From Mesorhizobium caraganae (GTDB taxonomy: Bacteria > Pseudomonadota > Alphaproteobacteria > Rhizobiales > Rhizobiaceae): 64,000 nucleotides of DNA. The number at the start of each line of letters is the position of its first letter. Within the stretch, counting starts at the first letter, position 1. Both the position numbers and the translations under genes were made by a program. This document shows, in pieces, positions 54,356-63,547 of the stretch. Under the pieces are notes generated by a model, which did not search any database, was not told where the DNA came from, and saw nothing but the letters and a program-made list of their open reading frames with translations. The DNA is taken from NCBI RefSeq assembly GCF_016836705.1, contig NZ_JAFCGY010000007.1:62001-126000 (forward strand), written 5' to 3'.

Positions 54356-55213
54356 GCCGATGTGCCTTGGCATAGGCAACGCATTTGTCAGCCAGCCAGC
54401 CAGCCGTTGAGATCCTCCAGCGTCTTGAAGCGCAGCCTCGGTGTGAAGAAGCGCTCGCGCACCAGCCCGACCCGGTTCTCGACTTGCCCCTTCTCCCAGC
54501 CGGCCGCTGGTGTGCAGGCCTCCGGCTCGACAAGGCAATGCCCGCATCTGCGCAAAGCGGCGGTTGTAGCGGCGATCCCTGCCGATGGAGATCGCGTCCA
54601 CCGCCGTCTCCATGTTGTCGTAGATGCCGCGCGTGCAGGCGCCGCGGAAGAAGCCGAACGCCCGGTCGTGGGCGTCGAACACCATCTCCTGCGTTTCGCG
54701 CGGATAGGCCCGGACGAAGACATACGGCTGTGGCAAAGCCGCATGTGCGCCACCTTCACCGTTACCGTCACGCCGTCGAGCAGAACGATCTCGTGGCTCC
54801 AGTCGAACTGGTAGGCCTCGCCCGGCGCAAAGCTCAACGGAATGTAGGCTTCGGCCGCGGCGCTGCCGCGATCCGCCTCCCAACCTTGAGCATGCCGCCA
54901 CACCGAACTGTAGCTGCCGTCATAGCCGAGGCCGCGAAGCTCCTCGAAGATGCGGATCAGTGTCAGCCGCTCCCGCAGAGACTTGGCCGAATTCGCCGAT
55001 AGCAGCCGATCCAACTCGTCACGCCATCGCCCATCCGGGGATAAGGCTGTGCTTGCGCTCGTAGCGGACCTCTGTTGCCTCGGAACGCAAAACCCTGCGC
55101 ACCACCTTCCAGGAGATCTTCAGCTCCCGGCAGATCGCCTTGATCGACTTTCCCTGCACCAGCGACAGCCGGCGTATCTTTGCAATCGTCTCCACAACCA
55201 ACATCCAAAACAC
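54356..55213 (-). pseudogene. istA: IstA transposase, frameshifted and 3' truncated
   Basis: HTH region at 55213 onward (ETIAKIRRLSLVQGKSIKAI, CRELKISWKVVRRVLRSEAT), then in another frame [40 protein letters not shown] and later [60 protein letters not shown]. It ends at GERTVWD where the deletion joins IstB. Catalytic core pieces lie in three frames, so it is inactive. Confidence 0.85.
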
Positions 55214-55525
55214 AAATGCCTCCGATCAACTGGAGGCATCTTGATGACCCCATCGTTAAGGGGTCCCGTTTGGATGAAAATCACCCCTCAAACAGGGTCC
55301 TCATTCCATGAAAAATCACATCGGTGGAAATATCTTGTGTTGCCGGGTCAGTTCTCAGTGGCAATCAACAAACAGGGAGTCTATCGAATTGAATACCTGC
55401 ATAGCATGATCGGCAGCGATGCTTTTAGCTGAGCGTCGCCCAGGAGAGGCTCCATCGACAAAGCCTATGGAAGCTCCGAGAGCCTCGCTGGGCCAACCCC
55501 TCACCGCTGCGATCCCTGCCGTTGG

Positions 55526-57331
55526 TCACTCGCATAGTTTTGCCTGTGACAAGGTCATTCGAATCTCAAGCCCAGTGCTCGTAAAGTGCCGCGAGAAGCT
55601 CCCACCAAGGGCGCTGACGGTTGCTCGCGTCAAGCGGCTGCCAAACCCCTCACGCTCCGGTTCCTCCGGGCCCGGAGTTCCCCCAGCTTCATGCCATGTA
55701 ATGTTAACATCGTCAGCCCTGAGGGAGCACTCAACGCGTACCTGACCAGTGGGATTCGACAGAGCGCCATACTTGAGCGCGTTCGTCGCAAACTCATGAA
55801 AGAGCAAAGCGACGTTCGTGACCGCTGTCCGGCCCAGCGGAATGTCGGGTCCCGCTACAACGATCCGACAATCTACGCCCTCGCCGGCAAGATAGGGCCT
55901 CGTTACTTCCAGGGCGAGCGCATGCAACGTCGCAATGCCATGGGAGTCAGGTTCCACGGCTGTCGACAGAGTCAACGCGTGCGCCCGGGCGAGGGCCAGG
56001 AACTTCCCCTGGAGATTCGAAACCAGATCGGGAACCGAGGCCGCGTCCCGGGCGCTCAGATTGAGCAGACCGCCGGCTAAAGCGAACAGGTTCTTGACCC
56101 GGTGATTCATCTCGCCGAGCAACAGATCCTTCTGCGCTTCGGCGCGCCGTCGATCGGAAATGTCGCGTGCGATTTTCGAAGCTCCGACGATCTGACCAGT
56201 CGAATCCACGATTGGTGAGACAGAAAGCGAGACATCGACGAAACTGCCATCCTTTTTCCGCCGGACGGTTTCGTAATGATCGATCTGTTCGCCGCGCCGA
56301 ATTCGGCCGAGAAGCTCCGGCTCCTCGTCCTGCCGGTCGCTCGGGATAAGGATGGTGACCGGCTTTCCGATGACCTCGTCTTCTGAATAGCCGTAGAGAC
56401 GCTCGGCGCCACGGTTCCAGGTTGTGATGACGCCGTTAATGTCCTTGGAGAGGATCGCATCATCGGAAGACGCAACGATCGCAGCCAGTCGCTGACTGGT
56501 GAGTTCGGCCAATTTGCGCCCCCTAATGTCAGCCAGCATATTGACGGCGCCAACCAGGTATCCTGCCTCGTCAAACAAGGGCGTGGGATAGGCGAGAAAG
56601 GAAACGCGTGTGCCGTCGGGCCGCTCTGCCACCGCCTCCTGACCGTGGATTGCCCTTCGCTCTTTCAGAGCGATCGCCATGGGGCATTCATTATGTGGCA
56701 GAGGTCTCCCATCGGGCCAATAGAGCTTCCAGGAGCCGCAAAACTCGTTCCGGCCAATTTCAGGTCGCACGCCCCACATCTCGGTCGCGGGATCGTTGTA
56801 GAACGTAATCCTGCCCGCGGCATCTGTCGTATAGATTGCGGCCGGCAAGGAGCGCAGGATCTGCTCGAGCCATTTGACCCTGCCACCTCGCGTTTCCGCT
56901 GCGTGCACTGGTGGCGAAATGTCCCGCAGGACACCTACCGCTCCAACCCTGCGTCCACCGTGGTCCTTCAGCGGTTCAACGCTAACAAGGGCCGTGATTC
57001 GACTTCCATCGGGTCGCTCCATCCGGACGCGCTCGTCGCGGCATCCATGCCCAGTGGCAAGCGCCACTGCCATAGGGCTCTCTGCGTGAGAGATCGGTCG
57101 GTCGTCGAGGCCAAGAAGTCGGCAAGAGCCACAGTGTCGCTCTTCCGGATTTCCCAACCGGGGCTCGCGGCCCCAGAGTTCGGCAGCCGCGCGATTGAAC
57201 CGGATAATCTGCCCGTTCAGGTTACACACGTACACGCCAGCGGGCAGGCTATCGATCAGAGCGTCGTTGTCTACCAGTTCCGAAAGTTGGAGTGGGACGT
57301 CTTCTGGAACTATTTTGCCAAGTGACGGCAT
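55526..57331 (-). CDS. Soluble triple-PAS HWE-type sensor kinase
   Basis: 601 residues, no membrane segment. PAS1 (DSLPAGVYVCNLNGQIIRFN), PAS2 (RSLPAAIYTTDAAGRITFYN), PAS3 (IVASSDDAILSKDINGVITT) and an HWE-type core: LGEMNHRVKNLFALAGGLL (His), HEFATNALKYGAL (N-box), GFGSRLTRA (G-box). No receiver adjoins it directly; the truncated receiver at 57637 reads on the same strand 305 bases upstream. It senses a cytosolic signal (light, redox or ligand); the conserved Cys of LOV domains (NCRFLQ) is not seen. 57332-57636 holds no other gene. Confidence 0.92.
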   Translation of the reverse strand: MPSLGKIVPEDVPLQLSELVDNDALIDSLPAGVYVCNLNGQIIRFNRAAAELWGREPRLGNPEERHCGSCRLLGLDDRPISHAESPMAVALATGHGCRDERVRMERPDGSRITALVSVEPLKDHGGRRVGAVGVLRDISPPVHAAETRGGRVKWLEQILRSLPAAIYTTDAAGRITFYNDPATEMWGVRPEIGRNEFCGSWKLYWPDGRPLPHNECPMAIALKERRAIHGQEAVAERPDGTRVSFLAYPTPLFDEAGYLVGAVNMLADIRGRKLAELTSQRLAAIVASSDDAILSKDINGVITTWNRGAERLYGYSEDEVIGKPVTILIPSDRQDEEPELLGRIRRGEQIDHYETVRRKKDGSFVDVSLSVSPIVDSTGQIVGASKIARDISDRRRAEAQKDLLLGEMNHRVKNLFALAGGLLNLSARDAASVPDLVSNLQGKFLALARAHALTLSTAVEPDSHGIATLHALALEVTRPYLAGEGVDCRIVVAGPDIPLGRTAVTNVALLFHEFATNALKYGALSNPTGQVRVECSLRADDVNITWHEAGGTPGPEEPEREGFGSRLTRATVSALGGSFSRHFTSTGLEIRMTLSQAKLCE

Positions 57332-57636
57332 GGCTACCTCCGGATCTAACTCCTATCCGGGCGCTGCGGCCGCTCGGGTATCTCCGCCTCTGAATGCCAG
57401 CAGACACCTGACCTTACTACCAGCAAGATTAGTTGGAAAGGCAAGAAAGCTCCACGGCTGGCGACAAGGTAAGAGCGCAAAGGTTAGGCTCCGTCACAAC
57501 AGTCCGCATTGGCATGGGAGATGGCGTTAGGCTTATCGCTGCGGAGACTAACGAGTCTGCCATCCGGTTCCAATTGGCTGTGGATGCTGCTCCAGCCGCC
57601 ACTGGAACAGCTATCCCGACCTCACGATTGCAGCTG

Positions 57637-57993
57637 TCACCGACCGAGAGCCAACGCCAGCTTCTTCTGAAGGTCCGCTAGTGCGAAAGGCTTGTTCAGT
57701 ACCTGATTGCCACTAAATTCGGCAGGGAGGCTGGTCGGCGCGTATCCCGTGCTGAATATTACCGGAATTTGACGTCGTTGAAGAATTGCGGCCGCTGGAA
57801 AAACGAGTTGTCCGGCTAGGTTGACGTCGAGCATGGCAACATCAATGTCCAACCTTGATGCAGCCTCGCATGCCGCGGCAAGTTCCGCCACCGACTCCAC
57901 GACCTCACCACCGAGCTCACCCAGCATGTCTTCGATCATTAAAGCGACGAAACCTTCATCCTCGACTATGAGGACTGATCGCCGAAAACTGCT
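57637..57993 (-). pseudogene. Receiver protein with damaged 5' end
   Basis: From the ATG at 57939 the frame encodes most of a receiver: MLDVNLAGQLVFPAAAI (phospho-acceptor Asp), FSTGYAP and VLNKPFAL (Lys). The expected first strand and acidic residues (VLIVEDEGFVALMIEDM) are present in frame upstream to 57993, but a stop and no usable start codon precede them. A one-base shift would link to an ATG at 57997. Either the start is unusual or the gene is broken. It follows the broken kinase at 58011. Confidence 0.7.
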
Positions 57994-58010
57994 TCATGTC
58001 CTGTTCGCTG

Positions 58011-60172
58011 CTATCTGGCAGGAAATTGGGCACGAAACGCCTTCGGGATTGAAGACAAGGTCGAAGTCGCCCCCAAGTCGCGTTCGATGCACCGCTCCAT
58101 AAGCCGGGTGCCGACGCCACGGCGGGTCGGAGGCTTCACCGTCAGCCCGCCCCTCTTGCGCCAGTCGAGGACGAGGAACGTGCCATCCGGTCGGTTCTGA
58201 ACGTCCCAGGTGAAGGATAGAGTGCCGGTCTCCGACGACAGTGATCCATGTTTCAGAGCGTTGATCGCCAATTCATTGAGCGTCATCGTGAGATTGAGCG
58301 CTACCCTTGTGTCGACCTTGACGCCTGGACCAACAATCTAAATGCGGTGGTCGGCAACCATGCCAAGCACAGGTTCGAGAACTTCCCGTGCCAGTCCATC
58401 CAACGGCGCATCTTCCCAATGCCGCCGTGTCAGCAGATCATGCGCACGCGACAGCGCCAGCAATCTTGATTCAAAGCGCGTGTAGAAGTCATCCGCGTTT
58501 TTGGCATGGCGCGCGGTCTGACTGGCCAGCGACTGAACGGTGGCCAGAGTGTTCTTGACCCTGTGATTGAGCTCGTCGATGAGGATCATCTGGCGGTTCT
58601 CGGCCTGCTTGCGGTCGCTGATGTCCACCAGCATATTGATCGCCCCTATCAGCTTTCCTTCCGCATCATCCAGAGGCGTGGGATAAGGGATGAACGGCAC
58701 CCGGGTCCCATCGGGTCGCTCGGCGATTGCCTCGGCGCCGCGCACGGCCCGATCTTCCCTGAGGGCAACCGCCATCGGGCATTCGTCGTGGGGAAGCGGG
58801 CTGCCATCGGGATTGAAGAGCCGCCAAGTGACGCACCACATGTCCCCCACTTCGGGCGTCCGGCCCGCCATCTCCTCGGCAGCGCGATTATAGAACTTGA
58901 TGCACCCGGTTGAATCAGTGGTGTCAACGGCCGCCGGCAATGCTTCCAGAAGGTCCCGCATGCGCTGCTCGCTCTCGCGAATCCGGTCCTCCATATGCTT
59001 TGCGGCGGTGACATCCTGAATCACACGCACCCCATAACGGAACGCGCCTGACGAGTCCCGAACGGTCGAGCTATGGATATCGAGGTAGACCAGCGTGCCG
59101 TCGCCCTTGTAGGCTTTCTTGCGCAGCACATACTTATCGAGTTCGCCCCTTACCTGGCGCCCGTAAAGGCATGCGTCCTCCGCGACGTCGTCCGCATGGG
59201 TATAGTCATAAAAGGTGAGGTTCAGAAGCTGCTCGCGGGACCGCCCCAGCATGCTGCAGATGGCATCGTTCACCCGGAGCAGGCGGCCTTCGGCATCGGC
59301 TTCGGCGACCAACCGTGGCCGCCTCATAGGTTGCCGAAAGCCGCTCTTCGCTCTCGCGCCGTGCCGCCTCGGCGTCATGCAGGCCGGTCATGTCGATCGT
59401 AAAGCACCGGGTGTTGACGAGCTTGCCATCCTCGAACCGCCCGTTGGACGTGATCGCAACATGCCGGATTGAACCATCCTTTGCGCGAAGCCGGGCCGGA
59501 TAGGCTTCCAGTCTTTCACCGCAGGAGAGCTTGTGAAGGATGTCGCCGATAACTGGTGCATCCAGATGAAACTCCGCAATGTGGCGGCCAACATAATCCT
59601 CCGCGGTGTATCCAAGGAGTGAAAGCTCGGCCTTGTTGGCTCGCACAATGATGCCCTCGCCGCTGACAATGTGAAGACCTACGGCGCTGTTGTCGAAGAA
59701 ATCCTCGAGTTCGGTACTCTTGCGGCGGACATCGTCGGCTATCGCGTGATGTGCGGAAATATCCTGGAAGCAGTTTATCGCCCCCTGGATCGTTCCACGG
59801 TCGTCTCTCAGTGGGCGGGTGTTAACGAGGGCAACGAACCGCGAGCCATCCGGCCGCTCGACCATCACCTCGCCATTGCGGGTCGGGGCACCGGTTTCCA
59901 ACGCGATGGCCATTGGACAATCGTCCAGGGCCAGTGGCGCGCCGTCAGTCCGAAAGAGACGATGCGAGCCGCAGATGCGGTCCCCGTGCGGTCCGAGCAC
60001 CGGCGCTTGTCCCCACAATTCTGCGGCTTCGGCGTTGTACAAGCCAACCATCGCGATCGCAAACATAAACAGCACCAGGTATGGCATCCAGCGTACCTGG
60101 AGCCGCAGCGACCAGGCTATCCAACTCGCCTTGCGGTCGACTGGGCTTGGGACACTCTTCAATGTTCGACAT
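58011..60172 (-). pseudogene. Broken multi-PAS HWE sensor kinase with nonsense and frameshifts
   Basis: Start MSNIEECPKPSRPQGELDSL, first PAS (IPGAVYVCDRDGWLV), frame change near 60045 to NAEAAELWGQAPVLGPHGDR, second PAS (DFFDNSAVGLHIVSGEGIIV), frame change near 59310 to VAEADAEGRLLRVNDAICSM. Then comes a PAS with LPAAVDTTDSTGCIKFYNRA and HWE core (IDELNHRVKNTLATVQSLAS). An in-frame TAG at 58338-58340 interrupts GMVADHRI-IVGPGVKVDTRV; the catalytic half continues in frame to LNELAINALKHGSLSS and GVGTRLMERC, ending at 58011. Three lesions, so inactive as given. Confidence 0.9.
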
Positions 60173-60388
60173 CGGACCCTACCCCCCGGTGCAATATCCC
60201 TGACTCCGCCTTAACTTGCTACAATGCTGAGGTCGGTGCTTCGTTCCTGTCCTGTGGTAATTTTCTCGAGTGATTGTAAGCGCTGCAAAAGCCTATCAAT
60301 ATGCGTGGGAAAGGCCGCCATCCCGTCAGGCTGTGCGCGTCTGCCTCTGCAGCCGTTTGCAGCGAGCCAATTTCCAGGAGCCCGAACC

Positions 60389-61177
60389 TTGTCCGTACTT
60401 CATCGAAACAACGTCCGCATAACCGGCTCCGGCGACCGTCCAGTCATCTTTGCCCATGGCTTTGGCTGCGATCAGAACATGTGGCGCCTTGTTCATCCGG
60501 CCTTCGAGCCGCGCTTTAAGGTTGTGCTTTTCGACCACGTGGGCGCTGGTCGCTCGGATCTGACGGCTTACCGGTCCGACAAATACGCCTCCCTATCGGG
60601 GTATGCTGAGGACCTAATCGAGATTGCCAGAGAGTTGGAACTGCGGGACGTAATCTTCGTCGGGCATTCAGTGAGCGCGATGATCGGCGTCCTAGCCTCA
60701 ATACGAGCGCCGGATGTATTCGAAAGCATGGTCCTCGTAGGCCCTTCCCCTTGCTATATCAATGACGGGGACTACGTCGGCGGGTTTACAGAGACGGAGA
60801 TCGAGGAATTGCTCGATTCGCTAGCGGACAACTACATGGGCTGGTCGGCTGCCATGGCGCCGGCGATCATGGGCAATCCTGACCGGCCAGAGTTGGCAGA
60901 AGAACTGACAAACAGCTTTTGCCGGACTGACCCGGACATCGCCAAGGAATTCGCGCGTGTCACGTTCACGTCCGACAATCGCGCTGACCTGCCGAAGGTG
61001 GGGGCGCGGTCGCTCATTCTCCAATGCCGCGATGACGTCATCGCATCGGAACAGGTGGGTCGCTATGTGCACGATCGTCTCCCACAAAGCCAGATGACCA
61101 TCCTCAATGCAACCGGGCATTGCCCGAACCTTAGCGCACCCAAGGAGGTTATCTCGGCTATCGACGGTTTTGTGTAG
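60389..61177 (+). CDS. RsbQ-like alpha/beta hydrolase
   Basis: 262 residues from TTG 60389 with CCAGGAG (60375) upstream; the longer in-frame extension lacks a signal. Core FAHGFGCDQNMWRLV, FDHVGAGRSDL, catalytic Ser94 in FVGHSVSAMIG, LVGPSPCYINDGDYVGGF, Asp in LILQCRDDVIAS and His in NATGHCPNL. This is the RsbQ family, relatives of the plant KAI2/D14 receptors, which hydrolyse or bind a small hydrophobic ligand. It is followed at seven bases by a PAS histidine kinase; RsbQ normally pairs with the PAS protein RsbP, so the two likely form one sensor unit. Confidence 0.9.
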   Translation: MSVLHRNNVRITGSGDRPVIFAHGFGCDQNMWRLVHPAFEPRFKVVLFDHVGAGRSDLTAYRSDKYASLSGYAEDLIEIARELELRDVIFVGHSVSAMIGVLASIRAPDVFESMVLVGPSPCYINDGDYVGGFTETEIEELLDSLADNYMGWSAAMAPAIMGNPDRPELAEELTNSFCRTDPDIAKEFARVTFTSDNRADLPKVGARSLILQCRDDVIASEQVGRYVHDRLPQSQMTILNATGHCPNLSAPKEVISAIDGFV

Positions 61178-61183
61178 TTGGCG

Positions 61184-62404
61184 ATGGCCATGACACCCGT
61201 GGAGAATCTCGAGGATCTTTATGAGAATGCGCCGTGCGGCTACTTGTCGTTGGCGCCCGATGGAAGGATCGTCAAGGCGAACGCGACATTCTCGGCTTGG
61301 ATCGGTTTCTCTCAGCATGAACTCTGCGAGAAGCGGTTGCACGATCTTTTGAACGTCGCCGGCCGCATTTTTTTTGAAACTCATTTTGCGCCCTTGCTGC
61401 GCATGCAAGGTTTTTTCAACGAGGTCGCGCTCGATTTCGTCACGAATGACGGCTCGAAAATTCCTGTCTTGGCCAACGCCATGGAGCGTCGCGACGATGA
61501 GGGGGGTCTGCTGTTTACGCGGATTACTATCTCCAAGGCGGCCGATCGCCGCCGTTATGAACGCGAGCTCGTGGACGCTCGGGCCGCGGCCGAGGCGGCC
61601 AAGCGCGAGCTCCAGGCCCTCAACGCCAGCCTTGAAACCCGAATCCAACATGCTGTCGAGGAACGCTTCCGCATGGAGGAAAGCCTGATGCGCGAGCGCG
61701 AGATGTCGGAACTAAGGGAACAGTTCATCGCTATACTTGGACACGATCTCCGCAATCCCCTTGCTTCGTTCGGCGGTGCACTCCGCATGTTGCGCAGGGA
61801 GCGCCTGACCCCGCAGGGGGAGCGATTGCTCGACCTGCTTCAGGGCAGCATCCTGCGAATGGCGGGTCTTATCGACAATGTCCTCGATTTCGCGAGAGGA
61901 CGCCTTGGCGGTGGCATCGGCCTGAATATCAAGAGCGAACCGCTGCAGCCGGTCCTGGAGCAGGTTGTCGGTGAACTGCGCGCAGCCTCCCCCGACGCGA
62001 ACATCGAGGCAGATTTTGCGATCTCGAAGCCGGTCCCATGCGATCATGTCCGGGTTGGTCAGTTGGCGTCCAATCTTCTCGGCAACGCGCTTACGCATGG
62101 TGATCGAAATCAGGCGATCAGGCTCCAGGCTATCACAGAGCAGGACGAATTCGTGCTCTGGGTCGGGAACAAGGGAAAGCCCATTCCCCAAATTGCCATG
62201 AAACGCCTGTTTCAGCCCTTCGTCCGTGGTGGCGCCAGCGGTCAGGGACTTGGTCTAGGCCTGCACATCGCCTCTGAAATCGCGAAAGCCCATGGCGGAA
62301 CGTTGACGGCAGAGTCGTCCAATGTCGAGACACGGTTCACGTTTCGAATGCCTCTAGCGCGGGCTCGAGACGAGGTGCGAACTGTGAGCCAAAGATCTCG
62401 ATGA
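61184..62404 (+). CDS. PAS-domain histidine kinase paired with an RsbQ-like hydrolase
   Basis: 406 residues from ATG 61184 (TTG 61178 and ATG 61190 also possible). N-terminal PAS (LYENAPCGYLSLAPDGRIVK, NATFSAWIGFSQHEL), a coiled-coil linker (YERELVDARAAAEAAKRELQ), classical HisKA with FIAILGHDLRNPLASFGG (phospho-His), and HATPase with LASNLLGNALTHGD and GQGLGLGLHIASEIAKAHGG. It is not of the HWE type. The hydrolase gene just upstream should supply its ligand or cofactor signal. No response regulator adjoins it, so its target is unknown. Confidence 0.9.
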   Translation: MAMTPVENLEDLYENAPCGYLSLAPDGRIVKANATFSAWIGFSQHELCEKRLHDLLNVAGRIFFETHFAPLLRMQGFFNEVALDFVTNDGSKIPVLANAMERRDDEGGLLFTRITISKAADRRRYERELVDARAAAEAAKRELQALNASLETRIQHAVEERFRMEESLMREREMSELREQFIAILGHDLRNPLASFGGALRMLRRERLTPQGERLLDLLQGSILRMAGLIDNVLDFARGRLGGGIGLNIKSEPLQPVLEQVVGELRAASPDANIEADFAISKPVPCDHVRVGQLASNLLGNALTHGDRNQAIRLQAITEQDEFVLWVGNKGKPIPQIAMKRLFQPFVRGGASGQGLGLGLHIASEIAKAHGGTLTAESSNVETRFTFRMPLARARDEVRTVSQRSR

Positions 62405-63317
62405 ACTCGCCGTCGGCCCCGGCGCGCAATGACTCTGGCTAGCTTCAGCCGCTCGACTCAAGGCCGCAACCGCTTCCTGTTCGGGAAGCGTCGGCACCGA
62501 GATGCAAACTCGACAGCAAAGACCTCATCATCATGAAAGAGAGCAACCCGAGTGCGTGATCGAGCAGACCGCCAGCTGAAAAAGGCGCCTAACGGCTTCT
62601 TCGAATGGATGCCCACATACCGGGGCGATCCGCCCAACTAGAGGGGGGTGGGACGCTTTGAAGTGAATGCCTGCTTACCGAACTTGATTGGCTAACTTCG
62701 ATCCTGGCCGGACGGCGGTCGTCCAGGCCCAGATCATTTGAGGCGTCTTGTCGTCAACGACAGCCCGCGCTCCGTCCCGGCGCGCACCGCGCTCATCGCG
62801 GTAGTCCGGCACGGTGGCCGTCGGGTCAGGCTGTTTGTGCGTTGTATGTCCTATTTGCGGCAGCCGATCCGTCGAAGCTCCCCGGCCGTTTCCCGCAGCG
62901 ATGAGTTCGCTCATTTGCCCTGCATGGCGCCTTCAGTACAGTTTCACAATCAAATCCATCACCTCAGAATCCGCGGAGTAGAGACAATGTCGTTGCTGTC
63001 ACCGCCGCCCTTTCCTAAGACGGCAGGCGCTCCGCCCTACGGTAACAGACAACATCAGGCTAATGCGGGAGGCGGCCCCCTCGCCCCCATCGCCGCCCGT
63101 TTCGCCAAGCGGTGTGGCCAAGGCGCAGTGGCGAAGGGGAAGGGGCTCACGGTCGGGGTGTTGCCGGTCGCCGCGAACCTTCTTCTGCTTGTAGTTGAAT
63201 TCGCTGGACATCCGAGCTCCGCACGCAACCAGACGGGGGGCCCAGATAAGCGGGCAGCTAGCCTTGTCCAGGCCTTTTTAATAAGCGGCGGGCCGGGCTT
63301 TGTTGCCTGAGAAGGTA
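62405..63317. other. About 900 bases without a supported gene
   Basis: Frames on both strands (for example 62988 on the plus strand) have unusual proline/glycine-rich composition, no ribosome sites and no recognisable domains. Nothing can be annotated with confidence. Confidence 0.4.
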
Positions 63318-63349
63318 CCCGTCGCTCTTAGGTGACTGAGAGCGACGGG
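63318..63349. repeat. Perfect 11-bp inverted repeat hairpin
   Basis: CCCGTCGCTCT / AGAGCGACGGG with a ten-base loop and no T-run. It lies in the gap before the OmpA-domain gene, and may be a structure in an untranslated RNA or a protein site. Confidence 0.5.
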
Positions 63350-63503
63350 CGGTGTTGCCTGAAATGCGGGACTGGAACTTAGCCGCAGGCGGGATGCTAA
63401 AACCGCACGGTAAATAAAGTATTTAAAAGCCCGTCGGGGCTTGAAAGACGAGCATCTTCGGTCATCGGAGTGGCCGGGCCATTGGTTCCTTGGCCTTCAA
63501 GGG

Positions 63504-63538
63504 TCTCGCGATTCGGCGAGCGTTACCGAATCGCGAGA
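63504..63538. terminator. Hairpin at the 3' end of the OmpA-domain gene
   Basis: Perfect 13-pair stem TCTCGCGATTCGG / CCGAATCGCGAGA with a nine-base loop, ten bases beyond the stop of the minus-strand gene. No good T-run on that strand, so termination is inferred from place and stability. Confidence 0.5.
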
Positions 63539-63547
63539 TTGTCTTGG

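Larger units (their letters stand above)
53686..55308 (-). mobile_element. Internally deleted IS21-family element
   Basis: About 1.62 kb with matching ends: left TGGAATCGGGACCCTG (53686), right complement TGGAATGAGGACCCTG (55308). IS21 elements are usually 2 kb or longer with istA and istB. Here the C-terminal part of IstA and the N-terminal part of IstB are fused by a deletion, and frame changes occur in IstA. Confidence 0.8.

Noticed and set aside
62738..63310. Plus-strand frame of 190 codons near the right end
   Set aside because: No ribosome site at usable starts, Pro/Gly/Arg-rich, with inconsistent composition; probably a chance open frame in GC-rich DNA.
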